Part shown: positions 1 to 13,500 of the stretch, piece after piece | How the letters are laid out: each line of letters begins with the position of its first letter | How positions within the stretch are numbered: position 1 is the stretch's first letter | Origin: Aptenodytes patagonicus | Taxonomy: Eukaryota > Chordata > Aves > Sphenisciformes > Spheniscidae | Assembly: GCF_965638725.1 (NCBI RefSeq) | Contig: NC_134963.1 | Location: 3,851,501-3,915,500 of the forward strand | Direction of reading: 5' to 3' | DNA length: 64,000 nucleotides | Translations under genes and position numbers: made by a program | The notes under the pieces: model-generated | What the model was told of the DNA's origin: nothing | Database searches by the model: none | What the model saw: only the letters and a program-made list of their open reading frames with translations

Positions 1-1439
1 CTGTGCTCAAACAGATAATTAAATAGAAAATAAAATCTCAGATTTTATTTCTTTCAGTGTAACTTAAAGAATGAATTAGTGTATTTTGTATTATGTACAA
101 TCCACAAATGCTCTTTGGGGAAGTTCCATTAGGAATAAATTACAATATTGTCTAATGCTGGTAACAAGCAAACTACTGAGCATTATGTTCAGTATCTAAC
201 AAAAAAAATGATTTGCTATGAAGCTGTTGAAAGGCCGTATGTGGTTTAGAGTTTGAGTGTCCTAATTTCTGACTAAAAGACTAGCGATTAAAATTGCTGA
301 AAGATACGTATGCAATATTTCTCGCTTTCAGCATCATACTGTAATAAATCACTTTGAGGATAAGTGAAGCAAATATAAACACTTGCTAAAACTCTGCACA
401 GAAGTTGCTTCCTGTAAGCCTGCTGGAAAAAAAATCTAAAAGGTATGAAATGTATCAAGAGTTCAGATAAATAAAATGGGGTAGGAGTAGGGCATCCAAA
501 AGCATATAGTAGAGCATTGTATAAACTTGAACCCGCTGTTCAGAACTCCCACTGACAGAGGAAGTTTCCCATGAATAAGGGCTGCAAGTATGGTTTTTGA
601 AGAAGGAAGTTATTATAGTTGTGTTATTATAATATGTAGTTCCACGAAGTGAAAAGCAGAGTAAAATAAAAGGAAAGAAGAAAGTAAATACGATTGAGGC
701 AAAGTTTAGACTGCTTAAATACGTGAAACTGTTGTTGGCCTCAGCATATAGCTCAAAAATGTGGATTCCAAATTTCTTGGCAGCAGCTTATTCCTTTACA
801 TGTATGCCTGGAGTTTCACTGAGTTATTCAGCTAAAGGGTCGCTTTAGTAATGGAAAGTTCTTAAGGCAGCTCTGGGGGGTTAAATTAATTCTGGTGGGA
901 AAGACCTTCAAAATTGTAATGTTCTTAGAATTCCAATGATAAAACCTTTCTCCAAAATGTTCCAGAATTTAAATTCTTTGAGATATTTTCTCCATTAACC
1001 TATAAATACTTTGGATTAGTATCTTCTTGCAGGTAGGATTTAAGTAAATTAATTAATTTTTGTTTTTAGGTTGATACTTTAGAAGGTGAAACACAGTTTA
1101 CAGTGCTCTTGACCTTGCAGATCTGGCAGGTAGGATTGTTTAAACCTCATAATAAAAGATGATTCCTATCCAAAGATCTAACAACCAATATTTACACTGT
1201 ATGAATTTTAAAAAGCACAAAATTCAGATGCTTTAAAAAAAGGAGATATACACATTTCTGTGGTTCCCCTGCTGAAGGAGGATTTCTAGAGGCTGAGACA
1301 TCTGGCAAAGCTTACGCAGTGTTTCGCCTTCCTACTATATGCAAGTCAGAAACAAAGGTAGGCAAAGCCTGCCCACAGGAGCCTCCGCAAAGACAGCTAT
1401 ACAATATGTTTTAATAGATCATTCCCTTTTTCTCCATAG
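1..1439 (+). other. RIMBP2: RIMBP2 intron (3' part)
   Basis: No exon of the known protein is recognisable. The only exon-like block, at 1070-1129, has acceptable splice sites but the wrong phase (see rejected items). No repeat family was recognised. Confidence 0.7.
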
Positions 1440-1592
1440 AAATTACAATGGACAGTAACAGTGAAGGCGGTCGGTCTCGGTCAGGTAGTGAGGGAAATAT
1501 TTCACCTGTAAAAGAAGAAGCTTATTATCGCAGCATTGGTGGACACAAGAAATGGCCTCAGCAGCGTACCATGGCCTCTGAATATAGATACG
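1440..1592 (+). CDS. RIMBP2: RIMBP2 exon: linker before SH3-II
   Basis: The acceptor is ..ctccatag and the donor is g|gtatgc. Two bases complete an incoming codon, 50 codons follow (starting ITMDSNSEGGRSRSGSEG) and one base is carried out. The peptide is serine/glycine-rich then acidic, matching the region between the FNIII repeats and SH3-II in RIMBP2. The base carried out (g) joins 'at' of the next exon to make Asp. Confidence 0.92.
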
Positions 1593-4500
1593 GTATGCCG
1601 AACATTATTCATCCTTTATGACAGACACATTTTAGAGCTGCGTGTTAACAAGTGCGGTTTCTGTATGACAACATTGCATGCAATGCAGAATGCCAGGGGA
1701 ACTAGCTCTTAAGTCCTGTCTGCTCTCAGGTAAGTTTCTCCAGCTCAGCTGTAAGGGACAAACAGCCCTTAGTCCTCTGTCCTGAAACTGCTGTGCAGCC
1801 ACCTTTCCATACTCGACCGAGTCCAAGCACACTGCATTGCATGAACCTCTGTGAAGCTATGCTGCTACTAATGCCAGTCAGTATTTACTGTATACACCTG
1901 AACAACCATTCATCACAATGACCACATTTCCACTTGATTCATTCCACTGGACAGGGACAAACAGTGGCTGGTAAATCACAACCCAACGGCCTATAATAGG
2001 AAGCAGTTACCAAACATTACTCTGATTTACGGCTTGGGCTACACGAAGATTCGGGGTCTTTTCAGTGACCACGCAAGATTTTGGCTGTGTCACTTGGTGA
2101 AGACAAAAATTATTCTTATTTTTAGGAATAATTACATCATAATGACAAACTTGTATTACATGAGTAAGGCAATTATACCCACTACTGATAGTATTTGTTG
2201 CTTCATCAACATAGAAATCATTACATGATCAACAACTCGGTTTTCATAGTTCATAACACAGTAAATTGAAGTGTCTAACGCTTAACCCAGGCCATATAAG
2301 CATAAAAGCAGCCCAGGCCATATATAGAGCTAAGAAACACATTAGGGTTTTGTTGATATCTGAAATGAAACAAAAGGGGCCCTGAAAGTTTAGGTAAATC
2401 ATAATTTAATGTTGAGTTTCAAAGCAAACTTATCTGACTGACTTACAACCAGGTCATCAGCTTGTGTATATTGGTGTATATCATCTAGTGGATGCAATGC
2501 AACTGTGGTTGCCACTGTGCATCAGTTGGGAGTCTGGCTGGCTGCTTCCAAAGACTAAGATTTTACACACACAATTACGTGTGTGTATATGTATGATATA
2601 CGTATATACCTCTTGAAAGAATAAGTGGCTAATGAGCTAATCAAGAGATTATTTGCTTTCTGGTTCACTGAAGCAAACATGACTATTCTGAGTCAGATTG
2701 TTACAGGCCAGTGCTTTTAACAGAGATACACTTGGCTATAGTTCATGTTTGCACCTAACCCCCATTAACTGCAGTTGGAGTTGGATGCAAAAATCGAAGT
2801 TTTTAATTTAAAAAGCAAAACAAAACACCCCTTAACCCACCTGTTTTGCATTGCCTGGTGGGCCCGAGTATGAACCACAGAATGACTGCAACCTGACTGT
2901 GGGAGGAAAACAGAACAGAGAAGAATCCCATCCTTTGTGTCCCATTGCTTTCTGTCCCACATGTGCCCTTCTCCCACACTTCCTTTCTGTGCTTTGTGCG
3001 TGCCTAAAGCTTCTTGGCTGGAATTTTTCCCTGCCCTTTTGCTGTTCTGCATTTTTCCCTATTCACATTCTTTCTTGCGCTCTGGACCCAAGAGTTAGTA
3101 GCTGTTCCCTTAAAGCTGTGACCCTCGAAAATTTATTCTGGTAGTTTAAAAATACCAAATGTTGAATAAAATGCCTCTGGTATTGAGGCAAAAAGAGGAA
3201 TTTTATCTAAAATGTTCCATATTGAGTGTTCAAACTATTACAAAAAATGGGATCGTTAATTTGTGAGAGATGATTACAGTAAAATTGTATTAATATGAAA
3301 ATTGTTTGGAAAAATTTTGATATAGTTGAACTACGCTTTCACCATAATTCATAACATCGCTTTCTCAATTTATTCATTGTGAAGGATCTTGTAAACTGGA
3401 TGATAAGTGTTGATTCAGCAAAGAACAAAAGTACGTGACTCCCACTGAAGTTAGAGGGACTTGCACAATAAGCCAAGTTTTTCAGAAGTGGCTTGTGATT
3501 TTGAGGGCTTTATTTTTTGGGGACTTCAACTTCACATGTCTTGAAAGAGCCTATTTTTGGGGTGAAAGTGCTGCCACATGCTCTTTCAAAACAAAATTAA
3601 AAGCCTTTGAAACCTGTCAGTCAAAACACTCATTGTTAGCCATTTTGGCCTAATTTTCTAATTCAGTTTTACTGAAGTCCATCCTTAAGTATGTTGTTGA
3701 ATCATGGACTAAATGCATTCTCCAGGTCATTTGAAAAGTCTGAAAGATGTACTAGACAAAACGTCAATTCTCATTTTTTACATCCTGATTGACTTGGTAC
3801 CCTGCAGTGGACAGAGTTCAGTGCAGTGTCAACTGCTGTGATATTCATGGACGATCTTTCCTAATGAGCTTATGGTTAAATGCAGTCATAGCTAACCATT
3901 CCTCCTGGATTTTAACACATCTTGTTAGTGTTTGGGTTGGTTTGGGGCACTGCTGGCTATGTTACCTATTGACTGTGTTTAAACAAAATCATAGGCAGTG
4001 TAGTTCCAACCCTGGCATAACTACCACTGCTGAAATAGATTTCTTCTTGCCTGTCTGGAGAGAAGAGGTTATAACCATGTTTTAAACCTGGTACCTAAAA
4101 CATGGTATGTCAACACAGCTGGGATGTGCTTTCTTGTGTCCATGAAGAGCAGAAGCAGCTGTGCTGGGAAACAGGTGGATCCAAAGCATGGTTATTTTTG
4201 CAGTAATGATAAAGCCTATCAATCAGACTCATCATTATGTCACTCCTAACATGCTTCATTAATTTATGGCAAACTCTAGTAAACCTAACAAAAATTGCTT
4301 TCTTACCTGAGCTGTATTGACCTGTGTAAATGTCAGTGTGGTGTAGGAGGTCAACACCACATTCAAGTGCATGCAGATTGTATATGCTTTTTAAAAAAAC
4401 AACTTGCTAATTAAAAAAACCCCACCAAGCTTAATAGGACTTGCATTAAGTTATTAGGGTTTTTTCACTGACATGCCAAACATTTTTCAAATATTAACTG

Positions 4501-7500
4501 GAATAGTTGAAAGATGAGGCCAACTTGTATTATTGAATTGTTCTTTTCTGAATTTACTTTTCATAGATGGCTATGGTGGTCATGACCATCTTTCTCCAGA
4601 TATTTATGAAGAATCAGAAACAGATCCCGGCACAGAGGATATTTCTACTCGAATATTTGTTGCACTCTTTGACTACGATCCGCTGACAATGTCCCCAAAT
4701 CCTGATGCTGCAGAAGAAGAGCTGCCATTTAAAGAAGGACAGATCATTAAGGTGGGATCTAAAAACAAAGGAAACGAAGGACCCAGTTTTATAAACAGGT
4801 CTGCTTTGTTCCCCATGGAGAAAGCAACTTGTGTGACTAGAGTCCAAGATTTTTTTTCCTCCAGAGGTTCAGGCTGTAAATCTCACTGGATCTGGAACGT
4901 AATATCTAGTGCTAATGGCTTAAAAATAATTAGGTAATGGGCAAAAATCTCAAAGTTGCTATAGATAGTTAGGGCCAGACTCAATTAGAGACTTAGGTGC
5001 CAAGAACAAAATTGTGACTCTGAAGCCCTCTATGTCCATTGCCACAAACTCTGCAGGCTTCAGAGAATATGTCCTCTTAACTGGAAAGGCACCGCAGAAG
5101 TGCTTAGTGTTGCACCTTCATACATACCAGAGCTGCTGTATTTTTTTAAACGCTGAACACTCCTAGCTAGTATACACTTAGGATTAATTGAAGTCCAGAA
5201 GTTAGGTATTAGGTATAGAGTCATCCTCTTCTGAACCTGGGAAAACCACTCCCTGTTCTGACTGTTCGGTGTAAAATACACAAGCTGCCTTTAAACAGGG
5301 CGCAGAAGGCAAATCAGCCCTGTTTCAGGCGACAGGGACAGTGTTGGGCTCTGTCAATGTTTTTAGCCAGCCCTCTATCCCAGCTTGCCTCATCTTATGA
5401 TCGTGCAGCTGCAAGGCAAATTTGTTTAGTTTGCTGATCTGATTTTAAAAAGCTAGCAGATTTTTCTGTTGACTCAGCAAATGTAAGCGTCTCCTCCTAC
5501 AGCCTTGTGTCTTACCCGTCTGGCGCAAAATGGGCAGAAATGAGAGAGGCAGAAGGAGCAGCTGCTGGTCGCCCAAGGGTAATTGAGATTTCTGTGTGAT
5601 CTGAAACAGAACCTGAAAAAATGTAGACTTATTTGTTACACTACCCATTTCAAAGATAAAATGGTAACTTAAGCTATTAAAATACTGAGCGTCTTCCACC
5701 GTGTTGGATTGGATCCTAACACAAATGTCCGCATCCTAAATCGCAATTTTTTTAATGTTAAATACCTTGTTATTTTGCTTACCTCCTTCCATGATAGAAG
5801 ATTTATGCCAAAAATATGGAACTTGTTTAAGAGCTTATTTTTCTTTGCAAGAATGTTCATTTCACTCAGGTATTTTAATTATTTCTTCACAAATATGTAC
5901 ATGTTTGGCACTGTCTAGAGAGATCCCACATCAGATATTTATTCTCAGTGATGTTTAGTTTATATTTGGGACCACGGCGGTTATTACTAAGTGATCTGCT
6001 GCTTTCAATTTCTCATCAAATTGCTGTGAAGATGGATTAGTTTGCATTTTCAAAATACTTTTCGTACATTACCTGAGCAGCGAGATGGTGGAGGGTCAGT
6101 TCCACCACGAGCTATACGAAGTCTGTCCCGTGTATGTGTTAAGTACTGTGTGAAGTAGTAGTGGTGCCAGGTAAGTCATGGATATATAGTGATTAAAACT
6201 GAAAAACGTTCCTGCTCTAGAACGTTGAGGGTATTCAACGCTCATTTTTAATGAACTGAAGGGATTAGTTTGGGGGGTTTTGTTTGTTTTTAAAGAAAAG
6301 AAAAAATGATTGAGCCTAAACATGGAACAGTCTAAACTCAGTCATCAGTTTGGCCTTAAGAACATCATTTTTGTTTAGTAGAATCCTCCATCTAGGCCTT
6401 TGTATCATTAGTAGCCTTTATGAACAGACTGCATTTTTAGCGTTTAAGAGAAATTTTGGATTTACCTGTTCTTATTGATGAAAACTCATGCTATTTTTAT
6501 ACCTTAATTGACAATAGCAGACGATGTACCTAAAAGACAATAGCAGAGCTTAAGTAAGTACATATATCAAGTATATTAAGTATTAGATAGGCATTTTTGA
6601 TCATATACGAGTTGTTCTATTCAAAGTAAGAACACTTTGGCACAGTTTTTCAAATGCTTCATTTTGAATGTAGTTCATATGGCACCCAAAAATGGTGCCA
6701 CGTGAATAATTGCATAAACAGGAGCGTAAACCATGAAGTACACTTCTGGCTCAGCACAGGGAGGAACTGATGACTTTTTTAATGGTGTCTCTCACTTTTT
6801 GTGCATTTCACTGCTAACAAAAAAAGTCCAAATTCTGCTTATGTATCTGAAGTCATAATTCACATTAGCATAACAATTCCGGTTTTGTAACATAAGTCAG
6901 AGTAGTCAAAAACTAATATAACTCCACATCCAAACTGTAGTCATCTGTCTATGCTTTAGTAACCATTTAGCCTGGATTAAAATTCCTGAATGCTAAAACC
7001 TTTCTTGACCAACACTGTCACTCTTTGAATAACAGGTTTATGGGGACAAAGATGCTGACGGATTCTATCGTGGAGAAACCTGTACAAGAATTGGCCTTAT
7101 CCCATGTAATATGGTCTCTGAGATCCAAGCAGATGATGAAGAGATGATGGATCAGCTTCTAAAACAAGGCTTTCTTCCTTTGAACACGCCAGTTGAGAAA
7201 ATTGGTAAGGAAAAACATATACGCTTCACTTCTCCTAACTTTTGGGTGCTATTAACTTGGCTGGATCCGCTTGGCCTTTTGTTTTTACTATATGCAGACG
7301 CATCTAAATTTTACAGCAATTTACCACACCATGGGATACATTCTGTGTCAGTATCTGGATGACTTTATTCAACTAATATTTAATCTCGGTCACATCTTTT
7401 GCTGCAAATGAGGATTTGTATCTTCACCACTCCACCCATTACTTTCTTTTCTTATTTAAAAAAAATGGTTTATGTCACCTGAAAGATTTCTAGACACAGA

Positions 7501-10500
7501 ACATGATCCCTGTGCTTTGGAGTGTGCTGTGCTGAGGTGCTTTGTGATACGCTCACTGCTGCAAAGCATAAAAAGAATCACTTCTTTGTTGTTATTTTTA
7601 CTCTTCTACATTTTCCTACTTTACCAATAATTTAAAGGGATGGTGGCAAAGGGTTACGTGGAATCTCATTTGGGATAGCACTACATATTATGAGATTTTA
7701 TGGATATTGCAGTAACAAACCCTTTAAAAAGCAGAGTTTGGCCAAACAATTCTGTGTTACGAACCACTTGTGTTACATCATTGGTTCAATGTTGTACACA
7801 GATACACAATGCAAGTATCTTAACTTCGATTTCTTTCTAAAAATAAATTTCATACAACTATCTCAATATGTTTTAAAAGTTTCTACATGTTTCAGAGAGT
7901 ATAAAGGGCTGGAATTGGTTCAGTCCTGTTTAAAAGTGAACTGTAAAAGTGGTTGCTAAAAACCCAAAGAAATCTTCCACAATTGTTTTCTTAGATTGAA
8001 TAAAACCTTATGGCTTCCAAAATCATATTAGTAAATGTGAGACAAAATATTTTTTGTTGGTTTTTTAAGATATTGAGATATTTTAAAATTCTCCATGGTC
8101 CATGAAAGGGAAGGATGATTTAAGTTCTTAAATGCTTAATTGAGTTCCTAGTTCAAATCTGTGTATTTATTTACTTCTGCCACATAAATACAACAAATAC
8201 TCCCACCCACATGCACTTGTAAACCCCGCTGCCCGTCTGCTCCTCTAGGTATAGCACATGCACCTACCTGTACATTTATAGGACAAACCCGTGGGACAGG
8301 CACACAGTGGGACCTATGGATGTGCCTGACTAGGCTGGCTGCCTGCAGCATTACTCTGCACAGGTAGTCGTTCTAGCTTGGCTCTACGTCATTTGCAGTC
8401 TATCAGGATGAGATACCTAACCCGCTTTAGGTACATCTGTAAACACAACTGGGGGCCTGATGGGATCAAGAAGTGTCCAAATATATTTCTACTTCTAGCA
8501 ATAGGTCACGTGTGGGTACAGAAAGCATCTTCCTAAGCAGCTACGACTGAAACTTACTGCTTTAAGTAAGTCCTGCTCAGTGCTCTCAGCTCTTATCAAA
8601 CTCAGCAAGTTGTTGATGCAGAACACTTGAGAAAATGAAACCAGTAGTCTACCTAGCTCCCCATAACTGGAGTATTTTGGCTGTCTACGGGTCATATTTT
8701 GCAAATGTAATTGGAATTTTTTTTGTTGTGCTCATCTGGCAGTGTCTCCTGAAATAGCTGAGAAATCAGAAAGTATCTTGGAAAGAGGGAGAGGCAATTT
8801 GTGACAGAAATGTTGCCCTGCCTTACATTTTTAAGCAAGTTTTTTTTTATTCTGGGATGTTTCTGAGCGAGCTGTTAGCAACCTACCCCCAGCAGTTCAC
8901 CTTTAAATATCTTAGCACTTTAAAAGCATCGTGTATTTCTCTCTTTAATATGGATTTAAATTGTTAGCCATTTAAAAACCGAAAAACAACAAACGCTCTT
9001 ACTAATGGATTTGGAAAGAACAGTTAGTTTGGCTTAATTTTAAACTAAATGCAAATTCTGAATAGCAGATATCCACGTGCTCAGACCCTCGCTGTCGCAG
9101 AGGCTGCCCACGTGGATTTTTAGCAGAAGCAGGCTCTAATTGCCAGTCTGTCTCGTATCGTTACTCATATTTTTAATGTCATATCAGACACTTTACATGC
9201 TGTGCTCATATGACTATATTTTTCTTAATCCTTTGCCCACATTAAATCCTTAAAAACAGAACTTTGAACAGCTTCATATCTTTTCTTCTTTTATTTGTAT
9301 GCATTCCTTTCCTGAAGCCAACTGTGACCGTTTCAAAGAGAGCACACGCTCTGTACACCGCAGATCCAGAAAGTCTAAAAGAGGTCTGTGCTAAGAACCA
9401 ATAATTTGATTCAAGCTGTAAATTAGCTGAAATGATTTGAGCTGTCTAGATTTATTTTTTTTATGCCTTTGAACTTTTGGAAACCAGAAATTGGAAAAGA
9501 TTGTCACACAGCAATTATGTACAGGGTCCCTTTTGGATTCTTTTCTTGGTCGTAGAGGGGCCCTTGACCCTGAACAGTGGGCAACGTCTTGCCCCCGAGA
9601 TGTACTTCAAAATGGAAAGTGTGACGCTGAGACAATCATTTAGGTACGGGTTGATCCAGGCTTTGGGGAATCAGGGGGATCGGGTCCCGCGTCCGTTACA
9701 GTCCGTGCCTTCATTTTGGCTCTCTCCTTGTGTTCTGTGTAAATCCCTTGCATTGGTAGCTGGGAAAATAACTCCAGACCACCCACTGCAAAAGTAAGTG
9801 ATCTCCTCTGACTGAATGCCTCAGTGTCAGCTGGTGGGTGATGTGACAGCTGTGAGTGCATGCTACACTCAGTATTTGCTCCTACATTAGCCGAACCTTT
9901 AGTGTTCACCCTCCTGCCGGAACAACCGTTGGGTGCCTCCTAACCCCAGGTTTCCTTTGTCACACTGCATAATGCTCGTCAGACCTGCCCTCAGTGCCTG
10001 TCTGTAAGTAGCACTAACAAGCATGTTTCTCTTGCTACAGCAACCATCCGCAAGAATCATGCTAATATCATTCAAACTCAAAACGAAGCCCATTTTGGAC
10101 TTCTCTGTAAATGTTTAATATCAATCAATAAACATTTCACGTGGTTCCTGGAAACTACAAATTTTACTCCTTTCCTTCTGTTCCCCACAAAGGAAACTTG
10201 TAAAATTAAACCGTACTTGAGAATGTGTTTTTTGTAGTCAAGAGTCTTGAACATACCGCAAACCACTTACATAACGGGTAGCCTCTTCTGTCTTGGGACA
10301 GCCGAGTGTCCGCGTCTCCTTCCAGTCTCCCAGCAGAAAGTTGAAGAATCATCCCAGGCACAAAACTCCTCGTGATTAGGAGGGGGGGGAGGGAGCAAAT
10401 GTGGAAGTTTGAAGAAAAACGAAACAAACGTGACTTTTGAATGTTTGGCTTTGTATAGCCTGGTAACCTCTGATTCTTACAACCACGAATGGCTGAAAAT

Positions 10501-13500
10501 TTTGGAACATTAGTTTTGCGGATAAATACCGTTCAGAGGATTTGGTGGCTTAGAATAAAGAGGGCAAGCCAACTGTTAAAAAACTATTTACGAAACGTAT
10601 GTGCTGTTTTGAAACCTTTATCCGTGTTAATAGGTTTGGTAATCTGTGACCTTCTATCACTGTGCTAGAGAAATGCCAACACTGTTGTGAAAATGACATG
10701 GGGAAAAAATTGCACCTTGTTTTTCTTTTCAAAATAACTTTGATAGCTTTCCTTCCCTTCCTCTCCTTGTGATCGGAACAGAAAGAAACAGACGGAGTGG
10801 CAGGCAACATTCGGTGTCTACAAGAAGGATGGTGGCGCTGTACGATTATGATCCAAGAGAAAGTTCTCCTAACGTTGACGTAGAGGTATTGCCGTAACTG
10901 GTTACTGTGTGTACCGTTTATGAGTCATGCTTTCGTTAAATCACTGTTGGTATTAGTAAGCACTGTTGTACATTTACAGTGGATGTGCAAAAAAAAAAAA
11001 AAATAGTTCAGCATTACAAACATTGGCCAAGTGTTTTTTGGGCGGATGTATATGACAAGCTTATGACTGCTGTACAAGTGGCTTTATGGTTCCTGTTCAA
11101 ACAAAATCAAAGGATATCCTTCGTAGGATTTATTTAGCGTGGCTCAATGCATCATGTAGTCAGTGATGGAGTAGTAGTGCAGCGTGCTTTCAAAGCTCTG
11201 TAACCTCCCCTACAACTCCTCCAAAACTCAGCCCTCCTTTGCAACCCAAACCAGAACAGTGTAGCACAGAGAACAGCATTCGTCATATATTGTATTTCGT
11301 TCTCTTAATTGATGCATCTGAGCTTTCATGAACGTACGTCTTGTCTGCAATCCTTTTTTTATAACAATGTATGGATATCTTAAACAACAGCTGAGCATTA
11401 GCTCGATTGTTTATGGGTTTATCATTATGGGTTTATCTTCCGTTTACCTACGTGCAGTCTCCCATCCCTGCCTATGTCAGCAGCAGCAGCGGAATCACTT
11501 TTTACATTGTCTTTGATGTTACACTGTAAGTAAGTCCCTCAATCAGGATTTGATGCAATTTTCATTTATATATGCATTGTGGTGAGAATGTCAGGGTGCA
11601 CTCAAAGCGCTCAAAAAATACTGTGTCCCTAAGAGCTTCCTCAGTTATTCTTTAAAATGCTTTTTTTAACTGGTGAATTGTAGAACAATTTGGAATTTTT
11701 TAAAGAAGACAGTGAATTTTGAAATACACAGGACTCGATGCTTTAAAACTCAGCCAGAGCTGTCTTACGTTTCTCACTGAACCAAATCTGGTTCTAAATT
11801 AGGGTGTTTCGAAGTAGGCTGGGCAACAAATCAAATAAATTGTCCTGATATATTGCAAACAGTTTATTTGTTCGCTCTTTCCCATGGCCAAAGGAAATTA
11901 AAACTAAGTTAAAAAACCTTAATTGAATTACATTTAAACCACGGGCAATTAAAAAGAGCCCAGTACACTGCAGATCAGGGGCTGGAGATGCCTGTTACGA
12001 AGCCTTTATTGAACAGAATTCAGTATAGCTCCACAATTGTAGTTCAGGAACTTTGTGTTTCAGGAAAAGCAGTCCTGGCTGTTCCGTACCCGTTAGTCCT
12101 AGCGCTCAGCTCAGTACAGAGCGTGGCCCTGAACCATGTCCCTCCCCTCCGCCTTGTTCCCTCCTCACCGAAGGACTGCCTTTAAGGGACCTCTGAAGTC
12201 ACATAGTTCAACGTTTCAAAGTTTGTTCAGGTTGTTCAAGGCTTCGCGCAGACGAGTTCTGAGTCTCTCCAAGGTCTGGTTGCACTCAGCTCGTTTGTCG
12301 CAGCTAGTCCTGGGGGTGTCTAGAACCTAGTGGGAGAGGTGCCAGGTTTAGGAGGCAAAAGAAAAAATAAATTAAAAGGTTTTGCTCTCAAAAGTTCAAC
12401 TCGGTTTCACCAACTGTGTCATAACATAAAGGGGAGGGGAAAATATTAATGGATTTACAATTAATAAAGAAACTGTTAACCTTTGCCTAACAAAACACGC
12501 ACTGTCACGCGTTCCTTTTTCTGCAGGCTGAGCTGACGTTCTGCACCGGGGACATTATCACTGTCTTTGGTGAAATTGATGAAGATGGATTTTACTATGT
12601 AAGTTGGCTTCTGTTCAGTCACTTCAAACTGCTACAAACCGTTAGAACAATCTTCACTAGCGTGCATTATTAAATGACAGCCTGGGGGGGGATTTCGGGG
12701 CACAATTCCAGCTTGTCGTGTTGTGGGAACAGCCGTGATCCTAATTTAACAAAAACATCAACCCAAACGGCGTGCCTGGGGGCACCGTCACGATGGGGTT
12801 AGCATCACCACTCCCCTTTGGTACCTGGCAGACTGAGCTCACGGGCAGCCCAGTTAGAGAGCCGGGACGCGAACCCGGCCTCACAGCTCCCGCTGCTGCA
12901 CGGACTGTAGCAGAACCCGAGAAGCTCCCCCCTCAGCTGGAGGGGATCGTACGGCACTGAGGAAGGTTCACGCTTGCCGCTTCAGCTCAGGTTTTTAGGG
13001 ATTGCTGTCAACGCAGCTCAGAGCTGCCGCTGGCATTTTGTTAGTATTTGCCTCATTTAGTTTGCTGGAAAATGTGTATTTTGATCACACATGCATCTAT
13101 GCAAACATGTGAATGACTTCTCATGGGCAAGGCATTTCATGTGGGAGAAAAACCTAGATCCAGCCTGTCCCTATGATAAAGGGTTATTTGATTAAAATAA
13201 ATCAAAAAATAGTTCAGTAGTCTTCTAAGCACTAGTTAACTGATCATACTACTCTGTCCTTCCTTTGAGAAGAGTTTAACCAGGGGAGACAATATGCCAG
13301 CATCGCTTGCCCAGCTGAACTCTCTTCAGGGCGACAGTAGCTGCCCATCTGCATCTTGAACTTGCGTCTTCCATTTCCACGGTGTCTTGGCCGTAGAAAA
13401 CAGGCCCAGCTGTCTCTTTCAGATACATTTTAGACATGACCCCTCTTGAGACCCAAAGGAATACGTTGGATCATCTCAGAAGTGCCTTTAGGTTGTGCAG

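Noticed and set aside
1070..1129. Exon-like block in the first RIMBP2 intron (good acceptor gtttttag, donor cag|gtagga, 20 open codons)
   Set aside because: The next exon needs one carried base, but this block would leave phase 0. Read in the incoming phase it meets a TGA at once. At most it is a poison or cryptic exon.
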